58,117 nucleotides of DNA from the NCBI GenBank assembly GCA_029239785.1, contig JARBUG010000027.1, forward strand, positions 1-58,117. The letters are read 5' to 3'. Positions within the stretch are counted from its first letter, which is position 1; each line of letters starts with the position of its first letter. The notes beneath the pieces are model-generated. The model saw only the letters and a program-made list of their open reading frames with translations. It ran no database searches and was not told the origin of the DNA. The stretch is from Symbiobacteriaceae bacterium. GTDB taxonomy: Bacteria > Bacillota > Sulfobacillia > Symbiobacteriales > Symbiobacteriaceae. Shown here one piece after another: positions 31,754 to 38,486 of this stretch. The translations under genes were made by a program, and so were the position numbers.

Positions 31754-32946
31754 GCCGTCTCCTCCTCATCCAGCGCCCGCAGCAACTCCTCGGCTTCCTG
31801 CGGCGTCAGCTTCCCCTGCTCCACCATCTGCACGATGCGGCGCAACTGGTCGCTGGTCTCCAGCGCCGGGTCGCCTTTGACGGCCCCCATCACCTGGGCG
31901 CCGGCCGGGGTGAGCACCGGGGCTTGGGGCGGCGCCAGGTGCGCCCCGGAAAGCGGGCCCAGGCGAATGCCGCCCGAGCCGGCCTCCACCCGCAGTTGCG
32001 CCTGCCCGCCGTTCAGCACGGCTTCCAGTTCGCCGCGCTCCTCATGCTTTACCCGCAGGTCAAGGCCCGACCATGCCACCCGCCCCGACGATGCTTCGGC
32101 GTACACAGTCACATCCGCCGTGGGCGGCAGGGTAACACTCACCCCGCCGGAGCCGGACGCAACGCCATACGTGCCGCCCGGATGCACCCGCACCAACTCC
32201 ACCTCAACACCGCCGGAGCCGGTCTCAACCTCCAGCTCCGCCACATCAATCGCCCGCAGTTGGACCGGCCCGCCGCCGTTGTCCACCGTCAAGTTACCGC
32301 CCCGTACCCCACTGATGCGGACACCGCCGGACCCGGTCTCCAGTTCGGCCGAGCCAAGCAAATCTTCGACCACCAGGGAGCCGGAGCCGGTCTCCAGGCG
32401 CACGGCGCCCCGCACCTGCCGCACCGTTACGGGGCCCGACCCGGTCTCCAGAGAAACCGTACCATTCACGTTGCCAAAGTCCATATCACCGGAGCCCGTC
32501 TCGGCAGAGACCGCCCCGCTGATGTTGTGCCCGTGCACGGGGCCGCTGCCGGTCTCGATGCGAGCCGTGCCCACGTTCAGGACCTTCACCGGCCCGCTGC
32601 CGGTGTCAATCTGCACGGCAGCGGCTGTGGAACGGATTTCCACCGGCCCGGAGCCCGAATCCACAGTGCAGGCCGTGCCAACGGGCACTTCCAAATCCAA
32701 CTTGATGGACGGTCCCCCGCCAAGGACCCAAGCCAAGCCGCTGCCCGCCTTGACCTCGACCGTCATAACCCCTTGGTCTTCCGTAACGGAGATGTAATCC
32801 GCCACATCCGGGCGGGTGAGTGAACTGGCCGTAAGCTTCACCTGGTGGCTGTCCGGGACACCGGAAATGCGCACCTCGCCATTCTTCTGCAGCACCCGGA
32901 GGCCGGCGCCTTCGGTCATTTGATAGATTTGCGTCCAAACGTTCAC
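31750..32946 (-). CDS. DUF4097 beta-solenoid protein, TGSG type, with C-terminal SHOCT-like module
   Basis: About 12 turns of a beta solenoid, each about 17-20 residues, with a uniform turn motif TGSG(P/G)V (ETGSGPVTV, ETGSGGVRI and so on) covering residues ~75-330. The cluster's helical hairpin stands here at the C-terminus (QLRRIVQMVEQGKLTPQEAEELLRAL in two parts), whereas the sister proteins have it at the N-terminus. 398 residues; no signal peptide or helix. GTG start with a perfect AAGGAGG. Related to YvlB and LiaX, which respond to envelope damage. No catalytic residues seen. Confidence 0.88.
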   Translation of the reverse strand: MNVWTQIYQMTEGAGLRVLQKNGEVRISGVPDSHQVKLTASSLTRPDVADYISVTEDQGVMTVEVKAGSGLAWVLGGGPSIKLDLEVPVGTACTVDSGSGPVEIRSTAAAVQIDTGSGPVKVLNVGTARIETGSGPVHGHNISGAVSAETGSGDMDFGNVNGTVSLETGSGPVTVRQVRGAVRLETGSGSLVVEDLLGSAELETGSGGVRISGVRGGNLTVDNGGGPVQLRAIDVAELEVETGSGGVEVELVRVHPGGTYGVASGSGGVSVTLPPTADVTVYAEASSGRVAWSGLDLRVKHEERGELEAVLNGGQAQLRVEAGSGGIRLGPLSGAHLAPPQAPVLTPAGAQVMGAVKGDPALETSDQLRRIVQMVEQGKLTPQEAEELLRALDEEETA

Positions 32947-32964
32947 GTCGGGACCTCCTTCGGT

Positions 32965-34167
32965 TTAGCCGACGGTGACCGAGCCCATGCCCGTTTTGGC
33001 GGCAATGGTCACCTTGACCGCTGCCTGCTCGTAGTTTGCCGTCCGTCCGACGATGTGCTTGTGGCCAACGGTGCGAATATCCCGGTCGTAAATCAGGCCG
33101 GGCATCGACAGGTTGATGCCGCCCATGCCGGTGTGCGCCTCCACCTTGAAGCCCACCTCGGCCGGCAGCGTGGCCGTGTCAACCCTGATCGACCCGTTGC
33201 CCGTGTGCAGGCGGAAGTTCTGCGACCGGGCGCCCCGGGGCCGGACCTTCATGGAGCCGTTGCCCGTTTCGGCTTCCACCAGCAAAATGTCGCCCTCGAT
33301 CTCCACGGCGCCGTTGCCGGAGCGAAGAGCCAGGTGCTCGGCTGTGCTGGCGTTGCAAACCAGGTGCCCGTTGCCCGTGGTAATCCGTCCGTCGGTGATG
33401 TCGATGCCGTGAACTTCCACGCGGCCGTTGCCGGTGCGGGTATCGACGCTGTACTTGAGGCCCCGGGGCACGTACAGGGTCACGTTCACGGCCAGGTCGG
33501 TCCAATCATGCCGCCGGGCCTCCAACTCAAAGCCGGTGGTCGACTTTACGCTGTAGGCATCACGGGCCCGGCTCCGGGCGTCTTCCTCATTGTTGCCCCG
33601 GGCCTTCACCAGAATGACAGCCTTCCAGCCCGGCTCATCCCAGGTCTGAATCAGCGCCTTACCGTTGCCCGTCTGAATGCGGAGCGGCACCACGCCGTCG
33701 GCGGGGAACTCGCCGGTAAGCTCGTAGGTGAACTCGTAGCGGGGCTCCACCACCTCGGAGAAGGCCGAGGAGACCTTTTCCACGATATCTTCAATAAAGG
33801 AGGCCAGGCCGGAGCCCAGGTTGCCTGCGTGGGGCTGGTGCGGCGCCACCGGCTCGATGGGCGGGACCGGCTGAACGGCGGGCGCCCCGGGCGGCGGCGT
33901 GGAATGGCCGGCGTGCATGGGCGGCACCGGCGGCAGGGGCGGTGTGGCAGGCGTGGGCGCCATGTGGAACGTAACGCCCGACACCTGGGGCCGGGGCGCT
34001 GCCTGCGGAGCGGATGCCGCGGGGGCTGCAGGAACCCCTTGTGTCAGACCGGCTCCCGGAACCGCATCCTTCGCATCAAGGGCCCGGAGCAGCTCCACGC
34101 CTTCAGCGGCAGTGATCTTCTTGTCAGCAACCATCTGCAGAATCAGGAGCCGTTCTTCCTGTGCCAT
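32965..34167 (-). CDS. DUF4097 beta-solenoid protein, TGNG type
   Basis: N-terminal SHOCT-like hairpin (ERLLILQMVADKKITAAEGVE), then a Pro/Ala-rich linker (~residues 35-120), then a solenoid whose turns read TGNG (QTGNGKALI, ETGNGSMKV, HTGNGSIRV) and, in the last two, TGMG. 400 residues. ATG with GGAGC upstream, 19 bases after the previous gene. Paralogue of its two neighbours, but with a different and internally uniform turn motif. Confidence 0.88.
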   Translation of the reverse strand: MAQEERLLILQMVADKKITAAEGVELLRALDAKDAVPGAGLTQGVPAAPAASAPQAAPRPQVSGVTFHMAPTPATPPLPPVPPMHAGHSTPPPGAPAVQPVPPIEPVAPHQPHAGNLGSGLASFIEDIVEKVSSAFSEVVEPRYEFTYELTGEFPADGVVPLRIQTGNGKALIQTWDEPGWKAVILVKARGNNEEDARSRARDAYSVKSTTGFELEARRHDWTDLAVNVTLYVPRGLKYSVDTRTGNGRVEVHGIDITDGRITTGNGHLVCNASTAEHLALRSGNGAVEIEGDILLVEAETGNGSMKVRPRGARSQNFRLHTGNGSIRVDTATLPAEVGFKVEAHTGMGGINLSMPGLIYDRDIRTVGHKHIVGRTANYEQAAVKVTIAAKTGMGSVTVG

Positions 34168-34186
34168 CTGCTCCTACGCTCCTTCG

Positions 34187-35359
34187 CTAGTTGAGAATGC
34201 GAATATCGCCGGTCTTCACGGAGACCTCGATCCTTCCGGAACCGTCGCCGACCCGCCCGACCTTGTAAGCGCCCTTTCGCACGGGCTCCTTGGTCTCCAC
34301 GTTCGGCTGGTCGTTAGCCACAGACAGCTGCACTTCGCCAACGTTGGTCGACAGGTCGTATGCGAAGCCCGCCGTCGGCGCCACCTTCAGATCGACATCG
34401 CCGACCTTGGTCAGCAGGTTCCACTGGCCGACCCGCTCGGCGCCCACAACCACCAGGTCGCCGGCCTTGCAGCTAACAGACATGCTCGTGCCCTGCGGCA
34501 GCTTGACGACGTAGTCGAGCCGGGATTCCTTGAGTGAAATAAAGCCCGTGGCGGTAATGCTCGGCCGGAGGACCTGCATGATCACTTCGCTGCCCTGGCG
34601 GACCAGTTCCATTTGGAAGGCGTTGGCCCGAATGTTGGCATCGGCATCGTCCTCGCCCCAGAACACACCGTGGACGTTCACTTCCATGGCTTCGCCGTCG
34701 TAGAACTCAACCTTCACATCACCCACACGGTTGCCCAGCAGGAACCGGTCACCGGGCTGCGCCGGCAGGGTAAAGGTCTGCGACCGCTCCACCGAAACCT
34801 TATCGATACAGATGCCGACCTTGACGATACGGGCGGCGTCCCGCATCTGGTCGCCGAGGTTAGCGACACCCAGCGCCCAGCGGTTGGCGTGTTCCTCGGC
34901 CCGGGCCTCAAAGCGGCGGGCCTGCTCCCCGGCCCGGCGGGCCATTTCACGGGCCCGCTCTTCGGCCCGCTCGGCGATGCGCCGGGTGCGCTCGTCGGCC
35001 TGGCGGGCCCGCTCCACGGCCCGCTCGGCCGTCCGGCGGATCTTTTCCTCCATCCGGGAGACCAACTGATCCCGTGACGGGTCGTTCGTCCGCCGGGCCA
35101 GGTCAAGCTCCAGGTCCCGCAAGGTGCCTTCGAGCGACTTCATGCTTTCTTCGACGGCTTTGTCGATCACGGCGCCCAGGTTCTCCAGCCCCAGACCCGA
35201 GCCCGTGCCCGCCTGCGCAGCCTGCTGTGCCCGGTCGGCGGCAGCGCTGTGGGCCGCCCGCTCCGAATCATCCAGCGCCTGCAGCAGCTTGTCGGCCTCG
35301 TCAGGGGTGATCTTCCCGTCGGCCACCATCTGCAGAATCAGCTTCCGTTCCTCGCTCAC
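34187..35359 (-). CDS. DUF4097 protein with SHOCT-like hairpin and long coiled coil
   Basis: N-terminal hairpin (EERKLILQMVADGKITPDEADKLL), then about 110 residues of strongly charged coiled coil (heptads rich in Arg, Glu and Ala: RRIAERAEERAREMARRAG), then a shorter DUF4097 solenoid with turns of KVGDVKV, KAGDLVV, NVGEVQL and KTGDIRI. 390 residues. I use GTG at 35359; the frame upstream overlaps the 58-residue gene. It is the architecture closest to LiaX/YvlB. No membrane segment; probably cytoplasmic or exported by an unknown way. Confidence 0.88.
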   Translation of the reverse strand: MSEERKLILQMVADGKITPDEADKLLQALDDSERAAHSAAADRAQQAAQAGTGSGLGLENLGAVIDKAVEESMKSLEGTLRDLELDLARRTNDPSRDQLVSRMEEKIRRTAERAVERARQADERTRRIAERAEERAREMARRAGEQARRFEARAEEHANRWALGVANLGDQMRDAARIVKVGICIDKVSVERSQTFTLPAQPGDRFLLGNRVGDVKVEFYDGEAMEVNVHGVFWGEDDADANIRANAFQMELVRQGSEVIMQVLRPSITATGFISLKESRLDYVVKLPQGTSMSVSCKAGDLVVVGAERVGQWNLLTKVGDVDLKVAPTAGFAYDLSTNVGEVQLSVANDQPNVETKEPVRKGAYKVGRVGDGSGRIEVSVKTGDIRILN

Positions 35360-35373
35360 TCGTTCACACCGCC

Positions 35374-35550
35374 TTAGTGCAGGTTGTTGTAGACCCCGTG
35401 TAACTCCTTCAGGCTGCGACCATCGGTGCGCGCCTGCTCCACCTGTCCGACCATGCGGTTCCACTGAAGCTCCCGCTCCGCTTCCGCCGGGGTACCGGGC
35501 CGGGCCACGCGGGTAATGGATAGTTGGACCCCGGCAAATACGATCGTCAT
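35374..35550 (-). CDS. 58-residue protein inside the DUF4097 operon
   Basis: A small gene with a strong AAGGAGG ten bases before its ATG. It lies 26 bases after the DUF2089 gene and ends 14 bases before the coiled-coil DUF4097 gene, so it is cotranscribed and has no competing gene. Sequence begins MTIVFAGVQLSITR and ends LKELHGVYNNLH; an N-terminal beta strand pair and a charged helix (PAEAERELQWNRMVGQVE). Not recognised. Position suggests a role in the stress cluster. Confidence 0.8.
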   Translation of the reverse strand: MTIVFAGVQLSITRVARPGTPAEAERELQWNRMVGQVEQARTDGRSLKELHGVYNNLH

Positions 35551-35576
35551 ATGGCCCTTCCTCCTTAAGAAGTTCG

Positions 35577-35969
35577 CTACAAGTTCCGTAGCTGTTTAAT
35601 AGCGTCCTCGCTGCTCAACTCGCCCCGGTTCAGGGCGTCCAGAATCTCCTTGCGGCGGCCGGCCTTGCCCTGCGCCACTTCCTCAACAGCGGCGGGGTCA
35701 ACCCGGTAGCCCAGGGCTTCGAGCACCGTGTCCAGCCGCCCCCGCACGGTGGGGTAGCTAATGCCCAGTTCCCGCTCCACTTCCTTGATGTTGCCGCGGC
35801 TCTTCAGGAAGATCTCCACAAACTCCAGCTGCTCCTTGGAGAGCCGGGCGAACCGGTTGACCTCGAAGCTCCCTTCAATGGAGGTCTCGCAGTGGCCACA
35901 GCGCAGGCGAGTGACCACCAGTTCTTCGCTGCAGACCGGGCACCGGCTGATCATGCGGTTGGCTCTCAT
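35577..35969 (-). CDS. DUF2089 zinc-ribbon/HTH regulator
   Basis: Probable transcriptional regulator of the cluster. N-terminal zinc ribbon (CPVCSEELVVTRLRCGHCE), central helix-turn-helix (ERELGISYPTVRGRLDTVLEALGY), C-terminal SHOCT-like hairpin (RRKEILDALNRGELSSEDAIKQL) shared with four downstream proteins. 130 residues. First gene of the operon, with a good promoter and an operator-like dyad upstream. Regulation of its own operon is inference. Confidence 0.9.
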   Translation of the reverse strand: MRANRMISRCPVCSEELVVTRLRCGHCETSIEGSFEVNRFARLSKEQLEFVEIFLKSRGNIKEVERELGISYPTVRGRLDTVLEALGYRVDPAAVEEVAQGKAGRRKEILDALNRGELSSEDAIKQLRNL

Positions 35970-36020
35970 TCCTCTTCACCCTTTCATCGGCGACTCGGCC
36001 GACCTTCATTTTATTGAACT

Positions 36021-36044
36021 CCACCTTTAGAATCGTTAAGGTGG
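36021..36044 (-). promoter_or_regulatory. Operator-like dyad upstream of the DUF2089 operon
   Basis: CCACCTT (36021-36027) and AAGGTGG (36038-36044) separated by ten bases, one turn of helix centre to centre being 17. It lies just downstream of the expected transcription start and about 50 bases before the DUF2089 start: a place for repression, or a 5' leader hairpin. Confidence 0.6.
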
Positions 36045-36058
36045 TCCTTACACTTCGC

Positions 36059-36088
36059 ATATTATGCGCGATCACCTGGCATCGTCAA
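36059..36088 (-). promoter_or_regulatory. Sigma-A promoter of the DUF2089-DUF4097 operon
   Basis: On the minus strand TTGACG (36083-36088), then 18 bases, then TAATAT (36059-36064). CATAAT two bases upstream is an alternative -10 with 16-base spacing. Confidence 0.75.
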
Positions 36089-36150
36089 GGGGGCTGAATC
36101 AAAAAAGTTAAAGGCCCCCTTTCAAATCTCGCAAGGACTACTTTAAAGTA
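36087..36150 (+). promoter_or_regulatory. Hairpin and promoter-like sequence before the TlpA gene
   Basis: An 8-bp stem AAGGGGGC (36087-36094) with GCCCCCTT (36114-36121) across a 19-base A-rich loop, then TTCAAA (36121-36126), 17 bases, TAAAGT (36144-36149). A perfect 12-bp palindrome, TACTTTAAAGTA (36139-36150), covers the -10. The first stem overlaps the -35 of the opposite promoter. Confidence 0.45.
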
Positions 36151-36198
36151 TCGCTTCGCCCGGCGCAAACGTCTTAGGGACGAAGGGGTGATCGTACC

Positions 36199-36711
36199 TT
36201 GGGCCGATGGTTGACCGGCATTGTCCTCCTTATGTGGGCATTGGTTTTGGTAGGCGGTGCGTTCCGACCTGGCAGCGCCGCCGCAGGGGTTGGCCCCAGC
36301 GTGGGCCAGCAGGCACCGCCGCTGGTGCTGCCTGCCCTGGACGGATCGCAGGTTTCCCTGGCAGATCTGCGGGGCAAGGCGGTGCTGCTCAACTTCTGGG
36401 CTTCGTGGTGCGGGCCGTGCCGGCTGGAAATGCCGGAGTTGCAGCGGCTGTCGGCCAGCCTGCCTGCGAATACGGCGATTCTTACGGTAAACACCGAATC
36501 CTCGCCGGAGATCGCGCAACGATACCTGCGCGAACTGGGATACAACCTGCCCACCGTGCAGGATGCAGACGGGCGGGCCACGATTGACTACCAGGTGCTT
36601 TCGCTGCCCACCACGCTCTTTGTCAGCCCCGAGGGGCTGATTACGGCCCGAGTGAGCGGGCCGCTGACGCACAGCGCCATGGTCTCGTACTTGAAGGCCT
36701 CCGGGAGGTGA
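36199..36711 (+). CDS. TlpA/ResA-like thiol-disulfide oxidoreductase
   Basis: Extracytoplasmic thioredoxin-fold protein, tied to the membrane by an N-terminal helix or signal (LTGIVLLMWALVLVGGA). Redox motif WASWCGPC at about residues 68-75, cis-Pro loop SLPTTLFV, and the ResA-type insertion after the first helix. 170 residues. TTG start with GAAGGGG upstream. It is eight bases from the Lgt-like gene, so probably an operon. Confidence 0.9.
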   Translation: MGRWLTGIVLLMWALVLVGGAFRPGSAAAGVGPSVGQQAPPLVLPALDGSQVSLADLRGKAVLLNFWASWCGPCRLEMPELQRLSASLPANTAILTVNTESSPEIAQRYLRELGYNLPTVQDADGRATIDYQVLSLPTTLFVSPEGLITARVSGPLTHSAMVSYLKASGR

Positions 36712-36718
36712 TGCTGCC

Positions 36719-37288
36719 ATGTCGTTCCTGCCTGATGTGATCATGCTGGGGCCGGTGCCCCTGGCAGCGGTGGCACTCACCGGGCTGGCCGGAGGATTGC
36801 TGGCGTACTGGCTGACGGGCCGGGCCGCCCGCCGAGCCGGGGCTGCGCCGGACGAGGCGGGCGCCGCGCAGGATATCGTACCCAACCTGTTCGTGGGCGG
36901 GGTACTCAGCGCCAAGCTCGTGTATGTATTGATGGACCCGGGCGCCTACCTGGCAAACCCGGGCCTGCTGGTGGTCTTCCCGTACGGCCCGCTGGCACTG
37001 CCGGTGGGGCTGGCGGGAGGTGTGGCGGCCGTGGCCTGGGGGCTGCGGCGGCGAAAGGACTGGCCCCGCCTGCTTGACTACGCCGCTGGCCCCCTGGCCA
37101 CAGGTCTCGCCGCCGCCCTGCTCGGGTGGCGGGCGCCGGGCGCCTGGGCCTTTTCGCCCCTGGTCGCCGCCGCCGCTGCTGCCAGCATGCTGACCGGGGC
37201 CGGCGCCACCACCCTCCAGGTCGCTGCCGCCATCGTGGGCACCGCCGCCTGGCTCTGGGCACGCAAGCAAACGAGCTCCGGCGCGTGA
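36719..37288 (+). CDS. Lgt-like half-length membrane protein
   Basis: Five to six helices in 189 residues. The pattern resembles the N-terminal part of prolipoprotein diacylglyceryl transferase: R.ARRAG, then GGVLSAKLVYVLMDPGAYLANP, then RRRKDWPRLLDYAAGPLATGLA (segments listed separately). The catalytic part of Lgt (HGG...H and the RxGNFxN-like region) is missing and the length is about two thirds, so it should not have transferase activity. Possibly a redox partner of the TlpA-like protein, in the way CcdA serves ResA. By-eye similarity. Confidence 0.62.
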   Translation: MSFLPDVIMLGPVPLAAVALTGLAGGLLAYWLTGRAARRAGAAPDEAGAAQDIVPNLFVGGVLSAKLVYVLMDPGAYLANPGLLVVFPYGPLALPVGLAGGVAAVAWGLRRRKDWPRLLDYAAGPLATGLAAALLGWRAPGAWAFSPLVAAAAAASMLTGAGATTLQVAAAIVGTAAWLWARKQTSSGA

Positions 37289-37309
37289 CCTCGTCACGCA
37301 CCGGAGCTC
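37273..37309 (-). terminator. Hairpin between convergent Lgt-like and deacetylase genes
   Basis: GAGCTCCGG and GCGTGA pair with TCACGC and CCGGAGCTC (37273-37288 with 37294-37309), a 15-bp stem with one mismatch. It overlaps the end of the Lgt-like gene. On the minus strand it is followed by GTTTGCTTG. Confidence 0.7.
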
Positions 37310-37325
37310 CTGGTAGTAGCAGCGA

Positions 37326-38270
37326 TTAGTTGGGCAGCACCACGAACTCATATCCTTCGGCCTTGATCTTCTTGATCAGTTCAGGCAGCGCTTCCGCCGT
37401 ATGCTTCAGCGTATCATGCATCAGCACAACCGCACCAGGATGAAGCTGACCCATGGTATCCTTGATTACGAGATTGGGGTCCTTGTAGCCGCCCTTGGTC
37501 CCTTCCCAGTCCAGCGAACCGTCGGTCCACGTCAGAACTTCCATGCCGTAATCATTCTTTGCAATATCAATCACAGACTGATTGTAAGCTCCATACGGCG
37601 GGCGGAGCCACTTCGGCTTCTGACCCGACACCTCTTCGATCACCTTCACGACCGGGTCCAGCTCTTCCCTGACGCCGGCGGGACTCAGCTCACGCAGGTT
37701 CGCGTGGGTCACCGTGTGCGGGCCCAGCACATGGCCTTCCCGATGAATCCGCTTAACCAGATCCATATGCTTGGCACCATAGCCCGTAATAAAAAACATG
37801 GCCTTGACATTCTCGGCGGCCAGCGTCTCAAGAATGCTCACAGTGGAGCCGGTGTCCGTGGGGCCGTCATCAAACGTCAGCACCACAACCTTCTTACCCT
37901 GGGCGGCCGGATCATCCGACGTCAACGGCAGACCAATACCGCGCGGATGCCACTTAATAATGGGCTTCGGGTCAACATGCCCGATCGGCTGGGTGCCGCC
38001 TGTGGAGCCGCCGGCGGGCGGCGGAGTCACAGGCGCGTTAGTGGGCGGATCCTGCTGGGGCTTATCGGGCTTGGCACCGGTGTTCTGGCTCTGGCCAGGA
38101 ACCTCGGTAATCGGGCCCTTCACGCCAGGGGTGGTCGGTGTCTGCGGTGCGGTAATCGCAGGGGGCGTCGTCGGAACCTCAACCGGGGCCGGATTCGGGG
38201 CGGCAGCCCGCGAGCAGGCCGTCAGCGAGATCGAGGCAGCGAGCACGACCGGCAATATCGTCCTCTTCAT
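37326..38270 (-). CDS. Polysaccharide deacetylase lipoprotein
   Basis: Removes N- or O-acetyl groups from cell-wall glycans at the outer face of the membrane. Lipobox SLTAC near residue 19; then ~95 residues of Pro/Thr-rich linker; then a NodB domain with all five motifs: TFDDGP, HTVTH, RPPYGAYN, DWEG and LMHDT. 314 residues. ATG start. Own promoter with TTGACA. Confidence 0.95.
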   Translation of the reverse strand: MKRTILPVVLAASISLTACSRAAAPNPAPVEVPTTPPAITAPQTPTTPGVKGPITEVPGQSQNTGAKPDKPQQDPPTNAPVTPPPAGGSTGGTQPIGHVDPKPIIKWHPRGIGLPLTSDDPAAQGKKVVVLTFDDGPTDTGSTVSILETLAAENVKAMFFITGYGAKHMDLVKRIHREGHVLGPHTVTHANLRELSPAGVREELDPVVKVIEEVSGQKPKWLRPPYGAYNQSVIDIAKNDYGMEVLTWTDGSLDWEGTKGGYKDPNLVIKDTMGQLHPGAVVLMHDTLKHTAEALPELIKKIKAEGYEFVVLPN

Positions 38271-38320
38271 TTTACAGCCAGACCCTTTCAGGGAAGGAAT
38301 ATAGTAAGACCGAGACCATT

Positions 38321-38350
38321 ATCGTACGACCAGAATTAGCACCCTGTCAA
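38321..38350 (-). promoter_or_regulatory. Promoter of the polysaccharide deacetylase gene
   Basis: On the minus strand TTGACA (38345-38350), 18 bases, TACGAT (38321-38326). Confidence 0.65.
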
Positions 38351-38444
38351 AGAACAGATGATGCCAAGGTCCAAGGAAGTCGCTTCAGTTCATGTGCCTT
38401 CACCAGTTCGACGATAGCCATACATAAAGGTTTCAGATCTAGAC

Positions 38445-38483
38445 AAGAATCCCGCCCGATCTTACCCACCGGACGGGATTCTT
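38445..38483 (-). terminator. Terminator of uvrC
   Basis: AAGAATCCCG (38445-38454) with CGGGATTCTT (38474-38483); the minus strand continues TTGTCTAG. Three bases from the uvrC stop. Confidence 0.75.
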
Positions 38484-38486
38484 TCG

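Noticed and set aside
36719..37288. Functional lgt
   Set aside because: The catalytic half of Lgt is missing and the protein is about one third too short.
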